From Sacculina carcini (lineage: Eukaryota > Arthropoda > Thecostraca > Sacculinidae), in the NCBI GenBank assembly GCA_916048095.2, contig OU696571.1:9314449-9378448 (forward strand): a DNA stretch of 64,000 bases, given 5' to 3'. Each line of letters opens with the position of its first letter. Within the stretch, counting starts at the first letter, position 1. Positions 54,301 through 57,828 of the stretch are shown in pieces. The translations under genes and the position numbers were made by a program. The notes under the pieces were generated by a model that was not told where the DNA came from, did not search any database, and was given only the letters and a program-made list of their open reading frames with translations.

Positions 54301-56913
54301 GAGCGAGCTGAGTCACCAACTGTGAGCTGGTCCAGCTTCTGCTGTTGGTCGTGTCACAGCGGCTGCCCCATGTACAATATATTAAATAGCACAACACAAC
54401 AACAATAACAATGCACCAACAATACAATAATACAACGGCACGAAACGCACACCACCACTGCTGCACACACACTGGCTGACGGCCGTTAGCGTCACCCACG
54501 CCTAATACCCTCGCGCCCTCTGGCGGTGTAGCCACACACTACACAACCTTTTTACTGTAAATCATTAATTTTTCTCAAAATATTCCCTTATTATTTACCA
54601 CTTTAAATCTTTTTAATCATTTTACCACTTTATCATATGATTCTACTGAAAATTTGCATTGCAAATTTTTATTTCCCAAACAATTATTCAGTTGTGCGGC
54701 GTTCTCCTCTGGACATCATGGTTTTGGTATGCTGCAGTTAGCAGGAAGGACCCGTTTCGTCAATGTTAAACACATTAGCTTCCAATTCCAATTTCTATAT
54801 TCCTGCATGATTCCTGTGAGATCCTCACCAATCTGGTGCCCTAGGCGGCCGCCTAGTTTGTTTATGCCTAATAATATGCCTATGCATATGTTAATAGACG
54901 GCCCTAATAAATCATTCGTTTCTACCAATCAGCTTACAAGATGCAACTGTAGTCAGTCGACATGCTGGAGTCAATAGATTCCATATATTATGTATTTAGG
55001 AAACACAGAAACCCCTCGTTTTCCGCTATTTGGAGGTGTGCTATATGAGTGGGACCAATAAATCATTCCGCCATTTGGAGGATTCCGCCATTTGGAGGAT
55101 TCCGCCATTTGGAGGGTCTACTGTACATTTGAAAATGTACCAGGACCACACCAGAACGCTGTGGACAACTTCCCCCGACCAGTGTTTCGCTAGTTCCGCC
55201 TGACTGCTATCGCACGCAATGTGTGTGTGTGCGTGTGTGTGTGTTGACAGTTCCCAGCAGCAACGTGGCAACACTGGCGCGGTCTGCGGTCGTGGTGGAG
55301 GGTGTGTCGCGGTGTCGGCACGCGCTCATCAACGGCGACACGGAACGCTACGACTGGGACCACGGCTACACGTGTCACCAGTTGGGCAGCGGCTGCATCA
55401 TCGTGCAACTCGGACAGCCCGTGCTCATTGACAGCATGCGGTCGGTGGTGTCATACACACGTCGCGCCATCTGTGTGGTAGAAACTGACAACAGCGGCTT
55501 ATATATTTAGCGACCGGCTATCCATTTAATTGCGGTTATTTCTCAACGAGTGCGAAGCCGCGTAAACTATTGACAAGAATATTTGTGATTTTCATTTGTT
55601 TTTCCCTTTCAACACACATTGAAAATGGCAAGTGTGCTAGTTGCTCAGTTTTTGGTTTCTCTTTTACTCAGATTGTCTGTTGCTTTACTTTATTGTCCAT
55701 ATCCTTTCTTAATGTTTTCAAAGTTGTTGAATATACAAGACTGATTGAGGAATGTCCTATCTGTTCCTGTGCTGTGTGTGTGCTTGATTTTTATCACTTT
55801 CGCAACGTATTTCATATCAATACACATGAATTATTTGAATGTGAGCACATTACCGGTGTATATTAATGGACAAGAAGAGGTGTATTTGTACGTGTGTATG
55901 TGCCTGTACGTTCGTGAGTTTGATCGCTTTACAGGCTCACATATGCAAAACGTGTGTGTGTGTGTGTGTACTGGGTGGCGGCAGTCTATTGTTGTGGGAC
56001 TGTGACGAGCGCTTGTACGCCTACTACGTCGAGGTGTCGGTCGACCAGAGGCAGTGGCACATGGTGTGCGATAGGTCGGCGCGCGCCGCCTACAGCTCCT
56101 GGCAGGACATCAACTTCACGCGGCGACCAGTCGTGTTCGTGCGCATTGTGGGTACTCGCAACACGGCCAACGAGGTGATTGTCGCATTTTGAGCCAGTTT
56201 TTCCGCCTTGTCTATTCGTTTATATCTTCCTCTCTGTATGCTATTCTACGCTCAGTTTCGTTCATTTGGTTTTGTTTTTCTTATATAATTTTGCGTAATT
56301 GAATTGTCGCAGCCATCAGAGTTTTGTATTACATTGACAACTCCGATTACTATTTCATTGGAAACGAATAATGTGTTCAGCATTGATGAAATGGGTCTCT
56401 CCTACAAACTGCAACATACCAAATCATGTCGTCCAGAGAATAACACCCTACAGCTGAATCATTTTCTAGGGTAATGAAATATGTTGGTAGAATCACATGA
56501 GAACGATGCAAAATGGTGATTATTGAGAGAATGATTTGTGAAAAATTACACTTTCACGGGAAAATGTGAATTACCGTTACTGCAGAGTGCACCTCCAAAT
56601 AGCGCATTTTCTCGGTCCCTTCGAGTTCGCTATTTGGAGGGCGGACTCTGTGCATTCATTTGGTACTCAGGTGTGTTTGTATGTTTGTGTGTGTGTGCGT
56701 GTGTGTCTGTTTGCGAGGAAGGTGTTTCACTGTGTGCACTTTGAGTGTCCGGTGAGTAGCGATCACCGTCCCGCTTTGCCGCCAACGTCGCAGCCACAAG
56801 AACACCCTCTCACAACGGCGTCGACCGAGCATGCGATTGCAGCGCCATCTGCGCGGCAAAGTCTTCGTCGGTTTCCAGCAACCGACAGCAGTGACGAAGA
56901 TCACGCCGACTAA
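173..56913 (+). CDS. BTBD9: BTBD9 orthologue, 5'-incomplete, ten coding exons
   Basis: Joined exons 173-403, 3509-3658, 26264-26378, 27129-27269, 28454-28541, 29161-29280, 30505-30614, 55251-55440, 55985-56174 and 56722-56913 total 1527 nt (508 aa plus stop). Every junction is GT-AG and every phase agrees. Residues 1-35 match the last helices of the BTB fold, about 36-165 the BACK domain (LLARDSFYAPELEIF, VRLPLIDIE), and about 168-310 and 322-455 two F5/8C (discoidin-like) repeats (LLWDRDNRSYSY, YLCRSWQ, IRLVGTNNTVNR; DWDHGYTCHQLGSG, LLLWDCDE, IVGTRNTANEVFHCVHFECP). The tail is a variable Ser/Pro/Thr-rich stretch, as in vertebrate BTBD9. BTB-BACK proteins are commonly Cullin-3 adaptors; BTBD9 is linked to synaptic function, sleep and iron handling in flies and mammals. 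The first roughly 100 residues (most of the BTB fold) must lie in upstream exons outside the window. Introns 2 and 7 are 22.6 and 24.6 kb, nearly all transposon. The identification is by recalled family sequence and is very strong. Confidence 0.95.
484..1264. mobile_element. hAT-type non-autonomous element, interrupted
   Basis: The ends CAGCGTTTCTCGAC (484) and GTTGAGAAACACTG (1264) are inverted repeats, and both end regions match the compact MITE at 56953-57162. The flanks GTCTAGAA (476-483) and GTCAAGAG (1265-1272) agree at 6 of 8 bases, as expected for an old 8-bp target duplication. The middle (about 600-1155) has no counterpart in the short copy. It is either an insertion or internal sequence the short copy lost; it contains repeated GGGGTATA/CCCC palindromes and no convincing gene. 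Confidence 0.7.
1339..1650 (+). repeat. tRNA-derived SINE-like unit
   Basis: 1339-1407 has a pol III A box (TGGTGTAGTGGTTGC) and a B box (GGTTCGAATCT). A perfect 5-bp anticodon stem CCCGC/GCGGG encloses CTTACAA (anticodon TAC, Val-like). The acceptor and T stems are degenerate, so it is unlikely to be a working tRNA. It is followed by about 240 bp of body sequence. The 3' end is uncertain. Confidence 0.55.
1690..1945. repeat. Degenerate TGTGATTGTG-type minisatellite
   Basis: About 250 bp built from variants of TGTGATTGTGA with 6-12 bp spacing. It produces long open frames on both strands that are repeat artefacts. The rest of 1651-2088 is intron with nothing else recognised. Confidence 0.7.
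2089..3359 (+). mobile_element. Small LTR retrotransposon (TRIM-like), tRNA-Phe-type PBS
   Basis: LTRs 2089-2386 and 3062-3359 are 298 bp each and differ at about 6 sites (roughly 98% identical), so insertion is fairly recent. Both are flanked by TTGTG (2084-2088 and 3360-3364). The internal part is only 675 bp and has no gag or pol I can recognise. It carries AGCTATTTCGGC directly after the 5' LTR and a purine-rich AAACAGGGGGAGA before the 3' LTR. The internal part is clearly related to that of the element at 60366-62103. It is non-autonomous. The shared PBS and PPT context suggest it is served by the larger elements at 19676-23950 and 30841-49472. Confidence 0.85.
2387..2398 (+). promoter_or_regulatory. 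Putative primer-binding site AGCTATTTCGGC
   Basis: It abuts the 5' LTR. It is the exact complement of GCCGAAATAGCT, nucleotides 1-12 of metazoan cytosolic tRNA-Phe, and not of a tRNA 3' end. The same 12-mer abuts the 5' LTR in three other elements in this window. Confidence 0.65.
3509..3658 (+). CDS. BTBD9: BTBD9 exon b (BACK domain)
   Basis: The acceptor TGTGCAG ends at 3508 and the donor GTGAGT starts at 3659. The exon is 150 nt, phase 0-0, 50 residues, with RDSFYAPELEIF and VRLPLIDIE, both diagnostic of BTBD9. The join to the previous exon gives the same spacing as in the vertebrate protein with no gap. Confidence 0.95.
3659..4210 (+). other. Start of BTBD9 intron 2, nothing recognised
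   Basis: After the donor GTGAGT the sequence is unremarkable AT-rich intron. Short open frames here have no family resemblance. Confidence 0.7.
4211..4912. mobile_element. TTAA-flanked MITE with inverted repeats
   Basis: The ends AGCCATGGTCACACGAGG and CCTCGTGTGACCACGGC are inverted repeats and are flanked on both sides by TTAA (4211-4214 and 4909-4912). The terminal regions also carry several copies of a GCCAATTxTTGGC-like palindrome. The middle is AT-rich and non-coding. A TTAA target points to piggyBac- or Kolobok-type transposition; I see no transposase here. Confidence 0.7.
5119..5400 (+). repeat. tRNA-derived SINE-like unit (tRNA-like head 5119-5191)
   Basis: The head has a good A box (TAGCCCAGTGGC) and B box (GGTTCGATTCC), a strong T stem (CCAGG/CCTGG) and an acceptor stem CGCCTCG/CGAGGTG that pairs with one wobble. 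The loop TGTGCAC would give anticodon TGC, but the anticodon stem is imperfect. About 200 bp of body follows (GCGCGCAG repeats, then GGGGCCGTGAGGCTTTGCCC). I favour a SINE over a working tRNA gene. The 3' boundary is not defined. Confidence 0.55.
5400..6153. other. AT-rich intron, partly a 3' LTR of the adjacent Gypsy fossil
   Basis: No gene is visible. The right-hand part, immediately beyond the polypurine tract at 6155-6166, should be the 3' LTR of the minus-strand Gypsy fossil. There is no second LTR copy in the window to fix its length. Confidence 0.5.
6154..8590 (-). mobile_element. Ty3/Gypsy fossil, Mag-like, 5'-truncated
   Basis: Read on the - strand it holds RT and RNase H (about 7.75-8.59 kb), a zinc-binding and integrase part (about 6.6-7.65 kb) and the C-terminal tail of pol (6184-6606, ending near KYLNDYVTDF). 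A G-rich polypurine tract (12 C on the + strand, 6155-6166) ends the coding part. An LTR-like sequence starting TGTAGGG follows leftward from 6153, but I could not find its far end or a partner copy. It joins the next Gypsy fossil at about 8590. Old and broken in many places. Confidence 0.75.
8590..14040 (-). mobile_element. Ty3/Gypsy fossil, CsRn1-like, with a DNA transposon inserted
   Basis: On the - strand the order is gag (about 13.3-14.0 kb), protease (12.9-13.2 kb, FIVDTGASISIIP), RT (about 10.7-11.5 kb, with YLDDVLVFS), RNase H and zinc-binding region (about 9.9-10.7 kb), integrase and a C-terminal tail (8.75-9.9 kb). It is similar in kind to the elements at 36140-41387 and 62.9 kb onward. 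A 1.2-kb hAT-type element (11527-12761) has landed inside pol. I could not recognise a matching LTR pair. Several breaks; an old copy. Confidence 0.85.
11527..12761. mobile_element. hAT-type non-autonomous DNA transposon
   Basis: The ends TAGGGCTGTCAAAA (11527) and TTTTGACTGCCCTA (12761) are inverted repeats. The flanks are a perfect 8-bp duplication, GTGCTGAG at 11519-11526 and 12762-12769. The interior is AT-rich with many TTACTTTTT motifs near both ends and no transposase frame. It interrupts the pol region of the CsRn1-like fossil and so is younger than it. Confidence 0.85.
14041..14836. other. AT-rich intron sequence, no gene seen
   Basis: The left part (to about 14.35 kb) is probably the 5' end and LTR of the adjacent minus-strand Gypsy fossil, but no second LTR copy confirms it. 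The rest is AT-rich with poly-T stretches and nothing recognised. Confidence 0.5.
14847..15850 (-). mobile_element. LINE 3' piece (Jockey/I-like), 5'-truncated
   Basis: Flanked by a perfect 10-bp target duplication TTACAGAGTT (14837-14846 and 15851-15860). The 3' tail is a short AAC repeat (read on the - strand). It encodes the C-terminal end of a non-LTR reverse transcriptase with VHLARLRCGHHHALLSY, then a zinc-knuckle-like CPDCxxxxHTxxHxxxH. Upstream are remnants of the region after the RT core. One stop interrupts the frame at about 15.56 kb. Truncation at the 5' side together with the duplication is typical of target-primed insertion. Confidence 0.8.
19676..23950 (-). mobile_element. LTR retrotransposon of a divergent Gypsy-like lineage, nearly whole
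   Basis: LTRs lie at 19676-19941 and 23585-23950, bounded by TGTAAAGG and AACCACA and by the 5-bp duplication CTCTT (19671-19675 and 23951-23955). On the - strand: gag 22804-23565 with two zinc knuckles (CFNCGGSHFARFC, CWACGEEGHISRTC); then protease (LVDTGCSQTV), RT (LDYRELN, AYMDDIIVNE) and RNase H (VWCDASSMAIGV, VTDSATVYGW) in 20.8-22.9 kb; then integrase (about 19.96-20.9 kb). gag and pol overlap by about 100 bp, the usual layout for frameshift expression. The LTRs are about 97% alike where comparable. It looks close to whole, with about one break. Same lineage as the element at 30841-49472. Confidence 0.88.
23573..23584 (-). promoter_or_regulatory. Putative primer-binding site AGCTATTTCGGC (- strand)
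   Basis: On the + strand this reads GCCGAAATAGCT, identical to nucleotides 1-12 of tRNA-Phe. It abuts the 5' LTR (23585) of the minus-strand element with no gap. Confidence 0.65.
25637..26263 (+). other. End of BTBD9 intron 2, nothing recognised
   Basis: About 0.6 kb of single-copy-looking intron between the outer LTR insertion and the exon at 26264. The 3' splice region is U/G-rich (CTTGCTGTTCTTGTTGTTGGCAG). No gene-like frame is present. Confidence 0.7.
26264..26378 (+). CDS. BTBD9: BTBD9 exon c (end of BACK)
   Basis: The acceptor TTGGCAG ends at 26263 and the donor GTCAGT starts at 26379. The exon is 115 nt, entering in phase 0 and leaving in phase 1. It contains EPDRILDAVREQLESR, aligning with the vertebrate SPDAILDAI...ESRDMDL segment, and ends HRGRL. 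It follows a 22.6-kb intron filled with retrotransposons. Confidence 0.94.
26379..27128 (+). other. BTBD9 intron 3
   Basis: 0.75 kb with no transposon recognised. From 26970 to 27125 it is a long imperfect TG/TATG tract leading straight to the acceptor TGTGTAAG. Confidence 0.7.
27129..27269 (+). CDS. BTBD9: BTBD9 exon d (start of first discoidin-like repeat)
   Basis: The acceptor is TGTGTAAG ending at 27128 after a long TG-rich run; the donor GTGAAA starts at 27270 and is followed within ten bases by AC repeats. The exon is 141 nt, phase 1-1. It encodes DENVCTIQLGARPTRGDM and SYGMDHGFTRSTID, equivalent to ENVAT...GAQVVKGEL and NYDLDHGFSRH in vertebrate BTBD9. The phase fits both neighbours. 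Confidence 0.9.
27279..27413. repeat. (AC)n microsatellite just inside BTBD9 intron 4
   Basis: Imperfect, then nearly pure AC repeats begin about ten bases after the donor of the exon 27129-27269. The same exon is preceded by a long TG tract, and the intron also ends in a TG-rich tract. More CA repeats occur at 27899-27935. The rest of 27414-28453 is AT-rich intron with nothing recognised. Confidence 0.9.
28454..28541 (+). CDS. BTBD9: BTBD9 exon e (first discoidin-like repeat)
   Basis: The acceptor GACAG ends at 28453 and the donor GTGAAA starts at 28542. The exon is 88 nt, entering phase 1 and leaving phase 2. It encodes DDCIQVQLGAPFIINHIKF then LLWDRDNR. This matches IEIKLGQPSIINHIRILLWDRDSR of the family and the phase is unique among the nearby AG choices. 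Confidence 0.93.
28542..29160 (+). other. BTBD9 intron 5, nothing but a TG-rich 3' end
   Basis: About 0.6 kb. The 3' end has GTATTAGTGTGTTTGTGTGTCTGTGTGCAG. No repeat family was recognised. Confidence 0.65.
29161..29280 (+). CDS. BTBD9: BTBD9 exon f (first discoidin-like repeat)
   Basis: The acceptor CTGTGTGCAG ends at 29160 and the donor GTGGGG starts at 29281. The exon is 120 nt, phase 2-2. It encodes SYSYRVLVSTDGLDWLTV and YTKYLCRSWQFIYFPPRPVR, a near match to the vertebrate DELDWVRVIDHSQYLCRSWQ region. The intron after it opens with GGCCACACACATGCACC, an AC-rich start. Confidence 0.94.
29281..30504 (+). other. BTBD9 intron 6, with a degenerate TG-rich minisatellite
   Basis: It starts with an AC-rich stretch (29287-29301). 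At about 30060-30320 a loose 20-30-bp unit (TATGxTTGTGAATGxTTxGTATGGTG-like) repeats. The 3' end is TG-rich. No gene or transposon was recognised. Confidence 0.6.
30505..30614 (+). CDS. BTBD9: BTBD9 exon g (end of first discoidin-like repeat)
   Basis: The acceptor TATGTGAAG ends at 30504 and the donor GTAAGA starts at 30615. The exon is 110 nt, entering phase 2 and leaving phase 1. It encodes HIRLVGTNNTVNRMFHVVTL followed by a divergent linker (EAYYSSLCETVDDTLV). It is followed by the 24.6-kb intron that holds the deepest nest of insertions. Confidence 0.94.
31237..31248 (+). promoter_or_regulatory. Putative primer-binding site AGCTATTTCGGC
   Basis: Directly after the 5' LTR (ends 31236). 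Same tRNA-Phe 5'-end complement as in the elements at 2089, 19676 and 60366. Confidence 0.65.
35430..35830 (+). repeat. Left inverted repeat of the long-TIR transposon; uninterrupted copy
   Basis: This copy reads continuously through the point where the partner repeat is split by the hAT transposon at 46684-49228 (CCAAGGTCTAAATGAACTAA near 35500). It therefore serves as an empty site for that insertion. Confidence 0.8.
35947..41463. mobile_element. hAT-type MITE carrying a nested Gypsy element
   Basis: The termini CAGAGCCGTAGC (35947) and GCAACTGCTCTG (41463) form an imperfect inverted repeat. The flanks AATGCAAC (35939-35946) and AATACAAC (41464-41471) agree at 7 of 8 bases. Without the Gypsy insertion (36140-41387) only about 270 bp remain, including G/C homopolymer stretches on both sides, so this is a small non-autonomous element. 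Confidence 0.65.
36140..41387 (-). mobile_element. Ty3/Gypsy retrotransposon, CsRn1-like, full length with LTRs
   Basis: LTRs 36140-36458 and 41069-41387 are 319 bp each and differ at about 8 sites (about 97.5% identical), so it is fairly young. ATAT flanks both ends. On the - strand: a PBS complementary to the 3' end of tRNA-Trp (TGGTGACCCCGAC, 41054-41066), gag (40250-41053, starting MNELK), protease (about 39.6-40.2 kb, FIVDTGAGVSLL), RT (about 38.9-39.6 kb, with YIDDVLIFS), RNase H (about 38.4-38.9 kb), integrase (about 37.1-38.2 kb) and a C-terminal tail to 36875. The tRNA-Trp primer is a known mark of the CsRn1 clade. All domains are present; about three to four breaks. Confidence 0.9.
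41695..42483 (-). pseudogene. Remnant of an unclassified transposase-like protein
   Basis: Two open stretches in one frame on the - strand: 42262-42483 (with HWANPGVIHQARWMTRNIY) and 41695-42192 (with NNHRWYLTQELVSFALFSS and VTNDLAERRETDERL). They are parted by a stop near 42260 and an otherwise readable linker (KLERINKFLAIFFTSHW). The combination resembles proteins repeated in many arthropod and cnidarian genomes and annotated only as uncharacterized; the HWxxPGxxHxARWM and VxNDxAERG motifs are the common marks. It lies inside the long-TIR transposon 35430-49302, so it is a candidate for that element's own transposase. I cannot name the superfamily. Confidence 0.5.
42484..42779. other. Spacer inside the long-TIR transposon
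   Basis: About 0.3 kb, AC- and GAC-rich on the left and AT-rich on the right. No gene recognised. Confidence 0.5.
42780..46305 (+). mobile_element. LINE of the CR1/L2 type, nearly full length but broken
   Basis: 42800-42920 keeps the end of ORF1 with zinc knuckles (CGHCAGPHRSSQC, CRNCAQAGRPHSH). An apurinic-type endonuclease follows from about 43090 (CLTETWLLDSD, VVGDFNFWVD, SLDLFLS, ISDHCLL). The reverse transcriptase is at about 44.5-45.2 kb: PIIKKPTLDP, NYRPISLL, LDLSSAFDLVSH, GVPQGSVLGPLLFNLY, YADDIQFL. The C-terminal region runs to 45934 (YNSLPSH). A frameshift near 44.79 kb splits the RT and a stop near 45.21 kb interrupts the end. The 3' tail is CGTTGTCGTTGTCGTT near 46300. The C-rich coding strand is typical of this family. 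A truncated relative is at 62.1-62.7 kb. Confidence 0.88.
46684..49228 (-). mobile_element. hAT DNA transposon with 8-bp target duplication
   Basis: The termini CAGGGGCAGGCAACC (46684) and GGTTGCCCACCCCTG (49228) are inverted repeats. The flanks are a perfect 8-bp duplication ATTTAGAC (46676-46683 and 49229-49236). It carries a transposase gene on the - strand. It sits inside the right inverted repeat of the long-TIR transposon; the uninterrupted partner near 35500 shows the pre-insertion sequence. GGGCCGG-rich stretches lie near both ends. Confidence 0.93.
46841..48345 (-). pseudogene. hAT transposase, GTF2IRD2/ZBED-like, internally deleted
   Basis: An ATG at 48343-48345 opens MSATQCVKKRKVDLERRIF, then a short BED-finger start (QAQCLICLKT), then a stop. 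The main open part is 46841-48178 (445 aa). It has the DDE-fold marks ALDESTD and VTTDGAPAMVG and the C-terminal hAT dimerisation block (YCCEQLFSKMTYTKSRLRSQLSDRHLNDILLL). Relative to the family, the rest of the BED finger and roughly 100-150 residues after it are missing. This copy is therefore unlikely to encode a complete enzyme, although its catalytic half reads well. Confidence 0.88.
49473..49824 (+). other. Residual BTBD9 intron 7 sequence
   Basis: About 350 bp of AT-rich intron between two transposon clusters. No gene or repeat family recognised. Confidence 0.65.
49913..54543 (-). mobile_element. Ty3/Gypsy retrotransposon, Mag-like, with LTRs
   Basis: LTRs 49913-50085 and 54371-54543 are 173 bp each and differ at about 6 sites (about 96.5% identical). 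The flanks are CAACC on both sides (49908-49912 and 54544-54548). On the - strand: gag (about 53.9-54.3 kb), zinc knuckles (CVRCGGHHQTEPC, CRRCGKRGHYARVC) and protease (CDSGADVSVIDSG) in 53.0-53.7 kb, RT and RNase H (51.5-52.75 kb), the zinc-binding region and integrase (about 50.75-51.4 kb) and a proline-rich tail to 50094. It is GC-rich compared with the surrounding intron. All domains are present, with about four or five breaks. Confidence 0.88.
55065..55115. repeat. Three tandem 17-bp units (ATTCCGCCATTTGGAGG)
   Basis: Three perfect copies at 55065, 55082 and 55099 form the end of the pogo-like element. Each contains the terminal-repeat core, so the terminus has been multiplied. Confidence 0.9.
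55251..55440 (+). CDS. BTBD9: BTBD9 exon h (second discoidin-like repeat)
   Basis: The acceptor TTGACAG ends at 55250 after TG repeats and the donor GTCGGT starts at 55441. The exon is 190 nt, entering phase 1 and leaving phase 2. It encodes SNVATLARSAVVVEGVSR, then YDWDHGYTCHQLGSG and VQLGQPVLIDSMR, the best conserved block of the protein. Confidence 0.95.
55985..56174 (+). CDS. BTBD9: BTBD9 exon i (second discoidin-like repeat)
   Basis: The acceptor GGCGGCAG ends at 55984, shortly after a TG-repeat run, and the donor GTGATT starts at 56175. The exon is 190 nt, entering phase 2 and leaving phase 0. It encodes LLLWDCDERLYAYYVEVSVD and IVGTRNTANE. Across the junction it restores the family sequence SMRLLLWDCD. 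Confidence 0.95.
56583..56650. mobile_element. Tiny palindromic MITE, pogo-like ends
   Basis: Two facing copies of the CCTCCAAATAGCG-type terminal sequence with about 20 bp between them (CAGAGTGCACCTCC ... GGAGGGCGGACTCTG). It is in the last BTBD9 intron, 70 bp before the final exon. Confidence 0.55.
56722..56913 (+). CDS. BTBD9: BTBD9 last exon with stop codon
   Basis: The acceptor GAGGAAG ends at 56721, preceded by TG repeats. The exon starts in phase 0 with VFHCVHFECP, the conserved end of the second discoidin-like repeat. It runs on through a low-conservation Ser/Pro/Thr-rich tail that ends SSDEDHAD, with TAA at 56911-56913. A hAT-type MITE sits 40 bp after the stop, so it is probably inside the 3' untranslated region. 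I saw no clear AATAAA between the stop and the next gene. Confidence 0.92.
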   Translation: MFHCVHFECPVSSDHRPALPPTSQPQEHPLTTASTEHAIAAPSARQSLRRFPATDSSDEDHAD

Positions 56914-56952
56914 TGATGGCCACGTCATCAGCTGCGGGGTCGTCGTCTAGGG

Positions 56953-57162
56953 CAGTGTTTCTCAACCTTTTTCTTGCCGTGACCCCCTTCAACGCAATGC
57001 AAGTCCTTGTGGCCCCCCAAAACAGTCCTTGGATTCCGTAAAAATCCTTGTGGATGGTGAGAAAACATGGTGGTCTCCCTTTTTTAAATTCGGTCCCATG
57101 GTCCCCCCAGCAAAATTACATGGCTTCCAAGGTGACCATATGGCTCACGTTGAGAAACAATG
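56953..57162. mobile_element. hAT-type MITE in the BTBD9 3' region
   Basis: 210 bp, ends CAGTGTTTCTCAAC and GTTGAGAAACAATG. The flanks GTCTAGGG (56945-56952) and GTCTTGGG (57163-57170) agree at 7 of 8 bases. The sequence matches both ends of the longer copy at 484-1264. It begins 40 bp after the BTBD9 stop codon. Confidence 0.85.
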
Positions 57163-57170
57163 GTCTTGGG

Positions 57171-57828
57171 TCACGTTTCATCTGATGTTTGATTTCAAAG
57201 CAGTGGTTGTACTGATAACTTATCGTGCATCTGTATACGTGTTTGTGATTGCACATCGTTCTTGCTGTTTGAGCGGTAGCCAATGATGTGTACGACAATA
57301 ATTAATGGCCAACATTGCCTAAACGAAACGTGTTTTTCTACTAGTGTTATCTGAGTCAGTGGTATCTGTCGTATCTGTAACTGAGCTGGTGTTATCTGTG
57401 TCTGTATGCATTTGTTAAGCTTTCTTTGTTGTTTTTGTGTGTGAATATTATAGTGTTTGCGCTTTGCGTATTTATATAATGTGAGTGATATTTGTTTTAG
57501 TTCTTTATTTGATTTTTATTAAATATTGTACAATGTGCGTAATATATGTTTATAGAAAAAGTTTATATTTTTTCCTGTGGTGTATATAAACATACAAAGT
57601 CACGAGGAAAATTATGTATAATGACCTATTTTGCAGGAAATATTTTACGATGCTTCAAGGGAGACTGTAGTGATATTTGTTTTATACAAACCAATTTGGT
57701 TTTACTATATATTATGTTAATTCATTGTGTTACACTTTTTCCGCTAGTTCGGGGTTTACCGTGTACTAATTTCTTCAACTTATTCCTTAGTACGAGTGAA
57801 ATTATAATTTAATCTGAGCATATTTAAA
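57171..57828 (+). other. Intergenic stretch between BTBD9 and the CFAP119-like gene
   Basis: AT-rich, about 0.66 kb. A short GTATCTGT-type repetition is present at 57340-57410. It should hold the BTBD9 3' end and the promoter of the next gene. I recognise no core element. Confidence 0.55.

Larger units (their letters stand above)
49825..55123. mobile_element. pogo/Tigger-like element carrying a nested Gypsy
   Basis: The ends CAGTCGGTCCTCCAAATAGC (49825) and the mirror CCATTTGGAGGGTCTACTG (55123) form inverted repeats, flanked by TA on each side as in pogo-type insertion. A Gypsy element (49913-54543) lies inside; without it about 0.67 kb remain. I saw no transposase domain in the remainder. 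Short fragments with the same CCTCCAAATAGCG signature recur at 56583-56650. Confidence 0.7.

Noticed and set aside
54654-54977. A short gene in the pogo-like element
   Set aside because: I looked for a pogo transposase match and saw none; the frame has no recognisable motif.
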